Shown here: piece after piece, positions 25,576 through 34,060 of the stretch | How the letters are laid out: each line of letters opens with the position of its first letter | How positions within the stretch are numbered: the first letter of the stretch is position 1 | Source: Petrimonas mucosa | GTDB taxonomy: Bacteria > Bacteroidota > Bacteroidia > Bacteroidales > Dysgonomonadaceae | Direction: 5' to 3' | Assembly (NCBI RefSeq): GCF_900095795.1 | Contig: NZ_LT608328.1 | Span: 310,001 to 374,000, forward strand | DNA: 64,000 nt | Translations under genes and position numbers: made by a program | The notes under the pieces: generated by a model | What the model was told of the DNA's origin: nothing | Databases searched by the model: none | The model's input: only the letters and a program-made list of their open reading frames with translations

Positions 25576-26949
25576 TCACTCTCTTGCTGTAGCAAAAGAG
25601 GCTAATTCTTTTTCACGCCACTGCAGGGGACTGCATTTCATCTCCTGGGTGAATGCCCTGCAGAAGACCGAGGCCGAACTGAATCCGGCCATTGATGCAA
25701 CAGCAGTGATGGATAGTTCTGGTCTGCTGATCAGTAGCTGCCGGCTTTCGGCCAGGCGATAACGCATGACGAAGTGATAAAAACTCTCACCGTAACCCTC
25801 GTTAAATAGCCGGGAGAGATAGCTTCTGTTGAGTGGCAGTATCTCCATGGCGTCGGTCAGCTTGAAATCTTTCCTCAGGTAGGGTTTCTCATTCTCCATC
25901 CACTCCTCCAACCGGGCGGTATATTCTGGTAACCTGATCATGAAAATTGATCTCTTCAGCTTGTCGTTTTCCTCTCCGGTTATACTTTCAGATAGAGGCC
26001 CCATCGGTTCTAAGCCGTTTTTACTCCAGCTCCCCTCAACTCGGAAAAAACCCTCCGGGTATGGATTCCTGCGGAAGTAGACCCTGTAGAAAGCATAGAG
26101 GAAAAAGAGCAGGAAGATGAAATTGTGCATCAACACGCTTCTCACGTCGTTGCTGAATACCACAACCAGACAAGAGATGGTGATGATCATGTTACTGAAG
26201 ATATAGTCCTCCAACCACTTTACGTCGATATTCTCCATCGAGGCGAAGTTGTTTTCGCACCACTCCCTGTAGTTGCCCCGGTAGCGGATCATCACCACCA
26301 GTCCGAAGAGCGGATAGAAAAGGATGGATAACTTCAACCAAACAGTAATGTTATCCAGCTCATCCATCAGGGTACTCCAGTTATCGATTATCGGGGAGGT
26401 TACGTTGAAAATACTGGTGGCTATCAGGTAGATGGCCATGATGACCAGGGTGGGAAGCAACAACAGGAGCGATCTTTTCAGCGTGAGCCATCCCGGGCGG
26501 AAGGCTTCAATGGGGTAGAGCAGGAAGAAATAGGCGTAGATGCTGCCATAGAGCAGCATGGGTAAGGAGAGGTACTTGTACTCTACCATTCCTGCATAGC
26601 CTGCTACCAGTCCCCTTATCAGCGATCCGAGGTTGGTAACTCCTGCTGCCATCAGGATAAAGGAGAAGATCTTGTCGGCCCTGACACCCTTTTTTTGCTT
26701 CATCAACACGAAAGCCCCTGTAAAGCAGACGAGACAGATCATTGACATGAGCGATTGTCTCACGTACCTGAACGTCTCCATGGGGATCGACAACGTATAG
26801 CTGTGTCCCAGCCAGAGTATTATGATGGATAATATGTATATTATCAGTCTTTTATTTATGTTGAGCTCATTTGACCCTCTATTGAGGGTGGCAAGTTTCA
26901 AATCCATAGTCTGTTCCAGCTTCCGTACCGCATTGAATGACGCTGCCAT
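25576..26949 (-). CDS. Membrane-anchored AraC-family transcriptional regulator
   Basis: About 457 aa from the chosen ATG. Six to seven hydrophobic segments occupy roughly residues 35-260 (for example IIYILSIIILWLGHS and LLLLLPTLVIMAIYLIA). A soluble linker and a C-terminal AraC HTH pair follow (LNRSYLSRLFNEGYGESFY, ITAVASMAGFSSASVFCRAF, SPLQWRE). This is a one-component membrane sensor fused to DNA binding; ligand unknown. The open frame extends upstream to 27012, but a consensus -7 box lies inside that extension, so the ATG at 26949 (MAASFN) or 26907 (MDLKL) is the likely start. It is divergent from the beta-barrel gene at 27196, a candidate target. Confidence 0.85.
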   Translation of the reverse strand: MAASFNAVRKLEQTMDLKLATLNRGSNELNINKRLIIYILSIIILWLGHSYTLSIPMETFRYVRQSLMSMICLVCFTGAFVLMKQKKGVRADKIFSFILMAAGVTNLGSLIRGLVAGYAGMVEYKYLSLPMLLYGSIYAYFFLLYPIEAFRPGWLTLKRSLLLLLPTLVIMAIYLIATSIFNVTSPIIDNWSTLMDELDNITVWLKLSILFYPLFGLVVMIRYRGNYREWCENNFASMENIDVKWLEDYIFSNMIITISCLVVVFSNDVRSVLMHNFIFLLFFLYAFYRVYFRRNPYPEGFFRVEGSWSKNGLEPMGPLSESITGEENDKLKRSIFMIRLPEYTARLEEWMENEKPYLRKDFKLTDAMEILPLNRSYLSRLFNEGYGESFYHFVMRYRLAESRQLLISRPELSITAVASMAGFSSASVFCRAFTQEMKCSPLQWREKELASFATARE

Positions 26950-26985
26950 TACCAACCAATGGCACCTCGCGCATGAAATGTCCGG

Positions 26986-26993
26986 CAAAAGTA
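26986..26993 (-). promoter_or_regulatory. Promoter for the membrane AraC gene
   Basis: On the minus strand TACTTTTG fits TAnnTTTG, with a TTTTG about 18-19 bp upstream as -33 element. The leader would be about 30 nt to the ATG at 26949. Confidence 0.6.
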
Positions 26994-27087
26994 TGGAAAA
27001 TTTACTTATCACAAAATAAATTTACTCAAAGTAAAGATAAATTCACGCAGTGCAAAGAAGGGAAACGGCCTCAAGTCGTTAAATGTG

Positions 27088-27095
27088 TACCTTTG
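27088..27095 (+). promoter_or_regulatory. -7 box for the beta-barrel gene
   Basis: TACCTTTG fits TAnnTTTG. The predicted leader of about 95 nt to the ATG at 27196 is longer than for neighbouring genes. No good -33 TTG is seen. Confidence 0.5.
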
Positions 27096-27195
27096 CAACA
27101 ATTGAAACAAACATTAATGACCCATTTTTCAGCGGAGGCCGAAAAGCTATACAGAGTAGGCAAAGAGAGTAATTCATTCTTTAATTTTAATTGTT

Positions 27196-27768
27196 ATGAA
27201 CAACAGAAAGCTTCTTACATTTGTCATTTTTCTGTTTTGCAGCGCCACCATTTCGCTTAGCGCTCAAAACTTCTTCAAGAAGGGAGATCAGATCGTGAAT
27301 GTCGGTATCGGCCTTGGCAGCTACTATGGCGGTACTGGTTACAGTATGACCGTTCCTCCCCTCTCGGTTTCATATGAAAAGGGTTTGCTCGACGGCCTGT
27401 TTGATGGTAAAGGCGCAATTGGTGTGGGCGGTTACCTGGGATACCAGGCCAACAAATGGGAGACTGTATTTTCGGGAAACAGCTACGGCTATAAGTACAA
27501 CTATATCATGGTCGGCGCCCGTGGAACCCTTCACTACCAGTTTGTAGAGAAGCTCGACACCTATGGAGGCCTGTTGCTTGGATACGATATAGTAAGCAGC
27601 AAATTTTTCGGAGAGAGTAGTTACAATCTGGATTCGGCTACCGGTAGCGGCATCGGTTACTCAGCTTTTGTTGGCGCCCGTTATCAGTTCACCGATAGCT
27701 TCTGTGGCTTTGCTGAGTTAGGCTACGGTATCTCTGCCCTTCAATTGGGTATCTCCTTCAGGCTTTAA
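27196..27768 (+). CDS. Small outer-membrane beta-barrel protein
   Basis: 190 aa with a signal peptide (MNNRKLLTFVIFLFCSAT, cleavage near LSAQN). Alternating hydrophobic strands and many Gly/Tyr residues follow (VNVGIGLGSYYGGTGYSM, YGGLLLGYDIV, ALQLGISFRL). Ending in an aromatic or hydrophobic strand is typical of outer-membrane barrels with about eight strands. No enzymatic motif is visible and the specific family is not recognised. It has its own promoter and a strong terminator, and stands divergent to the membrane AraC regulator. Confidence 0.8.
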   Translation: MNNRKLLTFVIFLFCSATISLSAQNFFKKGDQIVNVGIGLGSYYGGTGYSMTVPPLSVSYEKGLLDGLFDGKGAIGVGGYLGYQANKWETVFSGNSYGYKYNYIMVGARGTLHYQFVEKLDTYGGLLLGYDIVSSKFFGESSYNLDSATGSGIGYSAFVGARYQFTDSFCGFAELGYGISALQLGISFRL

Positions 27769-27837
27769 AAAGAGTCTGTCTTGCCGGATATAATTGCTGT
27801 CTGGCCATATCTAACACAATTCTATGAATCAACCATC

Positions 27838-27871
27838 GAGGCTGTCTCAAATGAGGCAGTCTCTTTTTTTT
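27838..27871 (+). terminator. Terminator of the beta-barrel gene and attachment site of the group II intron
   Basis: GAGGCTGTCTC pairs with GAGGCAGTCTC over 11 bp (two G-T pairs) with an AAAT loop, then eight T. The intron begins one or two bases after the T-run. Confidence 0.85.
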
Positions 27872-28299
27872 GGTATGTCGGGCATGGTATTAAGCTAACA
27901 GGATGAAAGTTCCTGTATGTGCCGAGTTGATAGGAAACATTAGTGATTGGCAAAGGTGTTGCGGGCGTCCGCAAATCTGAAAGAAGCCATTAGCAAATCT
28001 GCAGTTCTGACGAACAGAAACCAGATATAAGGCTCATTTGAGCGGGCAACCGAGCCATAGATTGGGAACGCCCAAAATTCAACCGTAACTCAACGTGAGT
28101 AAATCAGGCAGAACTCAGAGAAAGTTTAGTATCTTATCCCGAGAGGTCTTGCAGAGGCGCACCAACAGTGCACGAACAACAGCGATGTTGTTTTCACCTT
28201 TCAAGAAGTCAGCAGAAGACATAGTATTCGGTGTGTGTACACCATCGAAGAAGGTCTGAATCTTTTAATTTAAGGAGCAGTTAGTTCAAAATTTCTTTT

Positions 28300-29712
28300 A
28301 TGGCGCAACCGCAAGCGATAACGTACCAATATGACCTGTTTAGTGAGCAGCGTCAGGATGTTATCCGCCCTTTTCCCACGAGTGAAACCGTATGTGGAGC
28401 TTCGGGAACAAAGGCGTTTCAAGTAAAAGAAGCAGGCGAACAGGAACGAACCTTAACCCCCGATTTAATGAGCTTGGTGTTGTCTCACGACAATATCAAG
28501 GCAGCCTACAAACAGGTAAAACGCAACAAAGGCGTTGCGGGTATTGACCAAATGCCGACAGGAGATTTTGCTGAATGGTATTCTCAAAATGCAGAAACGT
28601 TGCAAAGCGAACTTCACAACGGCGCTTACCAACCGCAAGGGGTAAAACAGGTCGAAATCCCGAAACCCAACGGCGGCAAACGCAAATTGGGTATCCCGAC
28701 GGTAACGGACAGGATAATCCAACAAGCGATTTCCCAGGTGCTCAATCCTATTTACGAACGAAAATTTTCCGACCACAGTTATGGTTTTCGCCCCAACCGC
28801 AATGCACACCAAGCATTAAAGAAAGGCAGCGAATACGTATCAGAGGGTAGAGTAATCGTTGTAGATATGGATTTGAAAACGTTTTTCGATGTGGTCAACC
28901 ACGACCGTTTAATGTATCTGCTATCAACCACCATCAGCGATAAAACGCTTTTGTGGCTGATACGCAAATACCTTCAAAGCGGTATACTGATAGACGGGGT
29001 TGTAAGCCAACGTACCGAAGGGATGCCGCAGGGCAGTCCTCTTTCACCCTTGCTGTCCAACATCGTTTTAGACGAACTGGACAAAGAGTTGGAAAGGCGG
29101 GGACACAAATTTGTTCGCTACGCGGACGATTGCAACATCTACGTACGCAGCCAACGGGCAGGCGAGAGATTGTTGGCATCGATAAGCGTATTTATCGAAA
29201 CCAAGTTGAAATTACTAGTAAACAAAGAGAAAAGCCGGGTATGTCCGGTCAATCACACCAAATTCTTGGGCTATACCATTCAAAGGGATGGCAGTCTGAG
29301 CATAGCCAACGAAAGTGTAAAACGCTTTAAGGAAAAGGTACGGAAGTTAACCAAACGCAATAGGGGCGTGAATTTTGAACAAATTATTGTGGAACTCGAA
29401 CCTGTGATGCGCGGTTGGCTTAACTACTTTCGGCATGCACGCTGTAAACGCCTGTTGGAGAATATAGATTCTTGGATACGGCGAAAACTTCGGTGCTATC
29501 GCTTAAAGCAATGCAAGCGTGTAATTACGCTTCAGCAATTTTTGAAAAGCCACGGTGTGGAGACTTGGCAAAGTTGGATATTGGCTCTTTCGGGGAAAGG
29601 GCTTTGGTGTAAATCGGGATGCCCGCAAGCGCATCAAGCCTTGTCCAACCGGTGGTTCAACGATGTAGGTCTTTACAATCTCTCATTAAATTATGCAAGG
29701 TTAAACCATTAA
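28300..29712 (+). CDS. ltrA: Group II intron reverse transcriptase/maturase (no endonuclease domain)
   Basis: 470 aa. Reverse transcriptase blocks are in order: NKGVAGIDQMPTGDF, VEIPKPNGGKRKLGIPTVTD, SYGFRPNRNAHQAL, VDMDLKTFFDVVNHD, EGMPQGSPLSPLLSNI and the active-site FVRYADDC. An X/maturase domain with MRGWLNYFRHAR follows. The protein stops soon after, so there is no HNH endonuclease, as in class C introns. It would splice its own RNA and reverse-transcribe it at a target. The frame is intact. Base composition and codon use (more A/T, GCG and CAA codons) differ from neighbouring genes, consistent with recent arrival. Confidence 0.95.
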   Translation: MAQPQAITYQYDLFSEQRQDVIRPFPTSETVCGASGTKAFQVKEAGEQERTLTPDLMSLVLSHDNIKAAYKQVKRNKGVAGIDQMPTGDFAEWYSQNAETLQSELHNGAYQPQGVKQVEIPKPNGGKRKLGIPTVTDRIIQQAISQVLNPIYERKFSDHSYGFRPNRNAHQALKKGSEYVSEGRVIVVDMDLKTFFDVVNHDRLMYLLSTTISDKTLLWLIRKYLQSGILIDGVVSQRTEGMPQGSPLSPLLSNIVLDELDKELERRGHKFVRYADDCNIYVRSQRAGERLLASISVFIETKLKLLVNKEKSRVCPVNHTKFLGYTIQRDGSLSIANESVKRFKEKVRKLTKRNRGVNFEQIIVELEPVMRGWLNYFRHARCKRLLENIDSWIRRKLRCYRLKQCKRVITLQQFLKSHGVETWQSWILALSGKGLWCKSGCPQAHQALSNRWFNDVGLYNLSLNYARLNH

Positions 29713-29717
29713 AAGAA

Positions 29718-29747
29718 ACCGCCGTGTGCGAGAGCATGCACGGTGGT
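29718..29747 (+). ncRNA. Group II intron domain V
   Basis: A 30-nt hairpin with a 9-bp lower stem, a 2-nt TG bulge on the 3' side, a 3-bp upper stem and a GNRA (GAGA) loop, which is the standard domain V geometry. It lies five bases after the maturase stop codon. Confidence 0.8.
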
Positions 29748-29785
29748 GTGAGAGGGCGGGGAAGTAATCCCCCTACCTACTCGAT

Positions 29786-30184
29786 TACTTAATCATGGAG
29801 ATATCCAGCGGAATCTGAATGGCGACAAGAAGATCTGACTGACGGTGAAACAGACTTGGAAATTACATTGAAATGGTATACTTTTGGACGAAATAAACTG
29901 ATGTACAGATAGGGCAAGCGTTGTTGGCCGATCAGGATGACCATCTTGCACGGAAAAACTGTCTATTTTTTAAGTCTCTTGGAAAGCTTTACGATTGAGT
30001 GGGCGCGGAGATTGCCAAGGGTCCCCTTATCGGCTGGATGCTCCGGCATGACTACTTCACTTGGCTGACTAGACCGGGAGCAGGGTCGAGCGTTACTCGT
30101 TGAGGGTGATTGCATGCTGGAACTCTTGTTATCTGGAGTGGATGCCTTCCAGGCTGTGGTGGTTGAAATGGAATAGATTGAATC
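29786..30184 (+). other. Gene-free stretch after the intron, possibly decayed coding sequence
   Basis: About 400 bp without an intact gene. Short frames with a protein-like look appear (near 29890-29910 FGRNKLMYR; near 30085-30175 EQGRALLVEGDCMLELLL), broken by stops and in different frames. No family recognised. No terminator or TAnnTTTG promoter is clear before the next gene. Confidence 0.4.
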
Positions 30185-32854
30185 ATGAAAAGAAGAATTT
30201 ATTGGGTAGCAGCCCTTTTATTATCCAGCTGCGTGCTGCTTGGGCAGGATCTTTCATGGCTGAACGATTCGGCAACAGTAAGGTTTGCCCGACAGCTGGT
30301 TCTGTTTCCACAGGAGAAGATCCACGTTCAGACGGACAAGCCAGGCTACCTCTCGGGCGAGCGGATCTGGTTCCGTGCGCACGTGGTGAATGCGCTGGAT
30401 AACCGTCCCTCGTTTCTGAGCCGTTATGTCTACGTTGAGCTGGTCAACCCCTTCAACGAATTGGTGAAACGAGTCAAGATCCGTCCCGACAGTGCGGGGG
30501 TGTTTGCCGGACATCTTGATCTGGAGGAGGAGCTTCCCGAGGGGGACTACACGTTAAGGGCATATACTTGGTATGGCCGCAACCGGGGAGAGGAGGGTTT
30601 CTATAGAAAAACTGTACGTGTCATGGACCCCTACTCCCTGCAGATGGAAGTGGTAACCGATTTTACTCTCAAGGAGAATCTGTTTGAGGTGCTCTTCCAT
30701 TTTGTGGATCGTGAGAGCGGAGAGGCCATTGTGCCGGAAAAAGTGACGGTCTGTCTCGCGGGCACGGAGCCCAAAACGCTGAGGCCAGACAAAGAGGGAG
30801 CATTCGAAACCTCTTTCCGAAAATCAGGATTGAAAGAGAGTCGCAGCATGCTGCTGGGAGTCGTCAGGGAAGGTAGGAAATACAACCGTTACTATACGGT
30901 GCCCTCTGCGGCGGACGATATAGAGATCACCTTTTTCCCCGAAGGCGGCTATCTTGTGCCGGGACATACCTGCCAGGTGGCCTTCAAGGCTGTAGGCCCT
31001 TCGGGACTGGGCGAAGAGGTCAGGGGAGTGATCTGTGATTCCAAGGGTGAAGAGGTGACCTCCTTCCGCTCTGCCATGATGGGAATGGGGACCTTTGGCC
31101 TGTTTGTTGTGCCCGGTGAGACCTATCACGCGGTTTGCGAAACTGAAGGAGGTACCATCAAGAGGGTGGATCTGCCGCTCCCGGAACCCCGGTCGAGGAT
31201 GATCGCCATGCGTCAGGTACGCGGGCAGGCCATTGTCTCCTTGCTGGAGGGTACTGAATCAGGTGGCGGCCCAGTCTCGTTGCTGCTCCATAACAAAGGA
31301 GTTGTCCTCTATCACGAACCGTGGGGCCCTGGAAGGGAGAGTCTCTCGTTTCCCTCCTCCCTCCTTCCATCGGGCGTCTCAAGCATCCTGCTGCTTGACG
31401 AGAATCTTAACATCCTCAGCGAACGGATGTTTTTCAACCTGAACGAGGTGGATTTTGCCCGGGTAACCCTCCGTGATACCCTCCCCTCCTACAAACGCAG
31501 GGAACTTGTCTCCCTCAGGCTTCAGCTGGAAAATAGCGGTGATACCACCTCTTACAGCAACATGGCCATCTCTGTGGTGGATGCAAATGCAGTACCGACA
31601 GACAGTGTGAGCAGCCTTCTCTCCACGCTGCTGCTTGCGTCGGAGTTGAAGGGCTATGTGGAGTCACCCGCCCGCTACCTCTCGGAGGGAAAGCTCGAAA
31701 CGGCGGCACTTGACGCCTTGATGATGACCCAAGGATGGCGGAGGTATGACATTCCCCGTGTGTTGAAGGGAGAGGCGGATACTCCTGCCATCCTTCCGGA
31801 GCAGTATCAGGAGATCAGCGGCAGGGCGATAGCGATGCTGTTGAGCAAGATGGAGGGCGGAACCGTGAGTCTTATTGCCAGACTCGACTCCCTACTCAGT
31901 ATGGAGACCACCACAGCCGACAAGGAGGGGCGTTTCCTTTTCAGGGTGGAGTATCCGGAGGGAACCGAAATTATAGTACAGTCGATGACCAGCAAGGATC
32001 GCCGGAATAACATCCTTGAACTGGACAGTGTGGCCTATCCCGACCTTGCCCATGCCGCACTGGTGACAAGGGGTGGACTGGAGAGAGCTGGAAGGGCCGG
32101 GGCGAGCGTGAGCAGAGACAATATCGACGCTTACCTCAGACAGGCCAACGAGGAGTACTTCCGGAAATATGGGGTGCGCACCGTCATGCTTGAAGAGGTG
32201 ACAGTAACAGCATCAACGGTGAAACCATCCAAGGAATCGATCTGGTACTCGCCTCTCACCGCCTCTTCCCTCATGACAGCCGAGGATATCAACAAGAGGA
32301 ATTTCAGCAACATACGATCATTGCTTTACACTCTCCCCGGAATCGTGGTCCGCAATGGTGAGACGGTAACCACCACCCGCTCAGACAGGCCTGTGTTGAT
32401 TGTCATCGATGACATACCGATGCCTGAGTACGATGTGATGGACATGAATGTGGAAGATATCGACAACATCTTTGTCATCAAAGATCAAACCTCCATCTTC
32501 GGGAGTTTCTCCGGCACGAGTGGAGCACTGGTTATCACCACCAAGTCCGGCTTTGTACAAAAAGCCAAATCGCACAACATCTGCAGGTTCACGCCACTCG
32601 GTTACCAGCAGCCCGCAGAGTTTTACTCTCCCCGGTATGATACTCCGGAACTGCAGAGTTCTCCGGAACCCGATTATCGCACTACCATATATTGGAAACC
32701 TGATGTCCACTTCTCGACAGAAGGCGAGGCTCTGGTAGAGTTCTACACGGCTGACACGCCGGGAAACTACCGGATAGTCGGCGAAGGGGTCACCGGCTCT
32801 GGAAAAATCATCACTTTTAACCGGGAGATTACCATAGAGCGAAGCGTCAGATAG
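30185..32854 (+). CDS. Large secreted protein with macroglobulin (MG2)-like Ig domains and a TonB-receptor plug domain
   Basis: 889 aa with a signal peptide (LLLSSCVLLGQ; the Cys could also be a lipobox). The N-terminal part has the MG2-like phrase EKIHVQTDKPGYLSGERIWFR and further Ig-like repeats through about residue 560. Residues about 665-800 look like a TonB-dependent receptor plug: LEEVTVTAST, RSLLYTLPGIVVRNG, DDIPMPEYDVMDMNVEDIDN and SGTSGALVITTKSG. No 22-strand barrel follows, only about 100 residues with the Ig-like ending VEFYTADTPGNYRIVGEG. Proteins of this architecture are common in Bacteroidota but their role is not established to my knowledge. It may cooperate with a separate barrel or bind peptides or protein surfaces. 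Confidence 0.8.
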   Translation: MKRRIYWVAALLLSSCVLLGQDLSWLNDSATVRFARQLVLFPQEKIHVQTDKPGYLSGERIWFRAHVVNALDNRPSFLSRYVYVELVNPFNELVKRVKIRPDSAGVFAGHLDLEEELPEGDYTLRAYTWYGRNRGEEGFYRKTVRVMDPYSLQMEVVTDFTLKENLFEVLFHFVDRESGEAIVPEKVTVCLAGTEPKTLRPDKEGAFETSFRKSGLKESRSMLLGVVREGRKYNRYYTVPSAADDIEITFFPEGGYLVPGHTCQVAFKAVGPSGLGEEVRGVICDSKGEEVTSFRSAMMGMGTFGLFVVPGETYHAVCETEGGTIKRVDLPLPEPRSRMIAMRQVRGQAIVSLLEGTESGGGPVSLLLHNKGVVLYHEPWGPGRESLSFPSSLLPSGVSSILLLDENLNILSERMFFNLNEVDFARVTLRDTLPSYKRRELVSLRLQLENSGDTTSYSNMAISVVDANAVPTDSVSSLLSTLLLASELKGYVESPARYLSEGKLETAALDALMMTQGWRRYDIPRVLKGEADTPAILPEQYQEISGRAIAMLLSKMEGGTVSLIARLDSLLSMETTTADKEGRFLFRVEYPEGTEIIVQSMTSKDRRNNILELDSVAYPDLAHAALVTRGGLERAGRAGASVSRDNIDAYLRQANEEYFRKYGVRTVMLEEVTVTASTVKPSKESIWYSPLTASSLMTAEDINKRNFSNIRSLLYTLPGIVVRNGETVTTTRSDRPVLIVIDDIPMPEYDVMDMNVEDIDNIFVIKDQTSIFGSFSGTSGALVITTKSGFVQKAKSHNICRFTPLGYQQPAEFYSPRYDTPELQSSPEPDYRTTIYWKPDVHFSTEGEALVEFYTADTPGNYRIVGEGVTGSGKIITFNREITIERSVR

Positions 32855-33392
32855 AATGAAAACAATCCTGTTCTATCCGCGCATGAAGGGTTACTGACCA
32901 CCTTCGCTCAACCGTAGGGGAACGACCGTAAAATGGAAACGGTTGCAGTGAGAGTGATATCTCTCTTTAATTGCCTCGGTCTATTGAAGAGGGTAGGGCC
33001 AATGCCAACTGAAATATCTGCCAGGGAGATGTTGGATGGGGTGAAAAAGCAGTTTTGAGACACTCCTGTTGCAAACTGCATGATTTCCATCCATCTCTTT
33101 CATGGAGTTAATAACCTGGACCCGAGAGAGGGTTAAGTATGAAAGATGATTCTTGCATGGAGCCGGGTATCGCTCCCTCTCCATAAGGCAATGACAAGAT
33201 GAATTTTAGAACAAATCATACTGGTGATAACTTTACCAGCCGTTGTCGCAATGGGCTTTTCGTGGATTTAAAATCTATTTTTAAAGCAGATTGGGATAAC
33301 CCCCTCGCTAGTTAAAATTTCTACAAAATATAGCCATTATAATTTAAATTTTGCAATTTTGTCATGATTTATTGAATTGTCTAGTTGACAAA
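32855..33392. other. Intergenic stretch of about 540 bp before the ECF sigma gene
   Basis: No supported gene. Minus-strand frames of about 60 aa exist (32908-33090 and 32981-33184) but have no signal, promoter or recognised family. The last 90 bp become very A/T-rich and probably hold the sigma-factor promoter; ATTTAAATTTTG near 33341 resembles, but does not match, the -7 consensus. Confidence 0.4.
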
Positions 33393-33917
33393 ATGGTGAT
33401 GAACAGAGATGATTTTGAAATAATATACCTGAAATACTACAATGTGTTGAGGATATTTGCGTGTCGCATCGTCGGTGACGATTCCGCCGCAGAAGATATT
33501 ATTCAAGATGTCTTTGCAGAATTATGGAGTAATAGAATGAGTCTCGATTTTTCCAAATCGATAAAACCATACCTATATAGAGCTGTTCACAACCGAAGTC
33601 TCGATTTTTTAAAACTTTCTGATAATAAAAACGTTACCATCTCCAATCAAGAAGACCTGCTCGAACAAATACTCTATACTACTTTTACATCTCATGATGA
33701 GTTGTCATTCAATGATATTGAGAGCTATATATTGGAGTGTGTTGATCAATTGCCCGAAAGGTGCAAGGAGGTTTTCCTTTTGAGCAGACACGACAATCTA
33801 AAAAACAGGGAGATAGCCGAAAAACTGAAAATCAGCATAAAGACTGTAGAAAAACATATATCATCGGCTCTGCAAACATTGAGCAACCATCTTAAAAAGA
33901 GGGGCTACAGATCGTAA
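33393..33917 (+). CDS. ECF RNA polymerase sigma factor (SusC/FecR-associated type)
   Basis: About 174 aa. Region 2 includes YYNVLRIFACRIVGDD and AAEDIIQDVFAELWSNR; region 4 includes LPERCKEVFLLSRHDNLKNREIAEKLKISIKTVEKHISSAL (in two parts: promoter-recognition HTH KNREIAEKLKISIKTVEKH). The open frame begins at a TTG at 33351 close to the presumed promoter, so the first in-frame ATG (33393, or 33399) is preferred. It is followed by a FecR anti-sigma gene and a SusC with STN domain, the standard trans-envelope signalling set. It should activate the SusC/D locus when substrate engages the transporter. Confidence 0.93.
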   Translation: MVMNRDDFEIIYLKYYNVLRIFACRIVGDDSAAEDIIQDVFAELWSNRMSLDFSKSIKPYLYRAVHNRSLDFLKLSDNKNVTISNQEDLLEQILYTTFTSHDELSFNDIESYILECVDQLPERCKEVFLLSRHDNLKNREIAEKLKISIKTVEKHISSALQTLSNHLKKRGYRS

Positions 33918-34060
33918 GGTCTCCTGGATAGCGACGAGCATGCCTGCACCGGCCATTCAACAAAAAACATAGTCATTTTATAAAATAAATGAAATTTTAG
34001 GTAGGGTATTTCTCTGCATAGTCGTGTTAGGGATATAACACATAAAAGGAGAATTGCTCT

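Larger units (their letters stand above)
27873..29785 (+). mobile_element. Group IIC (bacterial class C) intron
   Basis: The 5' end reads GTATGTCGGGCATGG, close to the group II 5' consensus (GUGYG...GGCAUGG), with the typical GATGAAAGTTCC block 29 nt in. About 400 nt of structured RNA precede the maturase gene. Domain V is visible at 29718-29747: ACCGCCGTG pairs with CACGGTGGT, with an inner TGC/GCA pair, a GAGA tetraloop and a 2-nt TG bulge. The 5' strand carries CGC, the catalytic triad variant known for IIC introns. Domain VI (GCGGGG...CCCC) and a 3' end CTACTCGAT follow. Insertion right behind a terminator hairpin is the known IIC habit. Exact ends are estimated to within a few bases. Confidence 0.85.

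Noticed and set aside
32908-33184. Two overlapping minus-strand frames of 60-67 aa
   Set aside because: No promoter, no signal peptide, no recognised family; the protein-like look of one is not enough.
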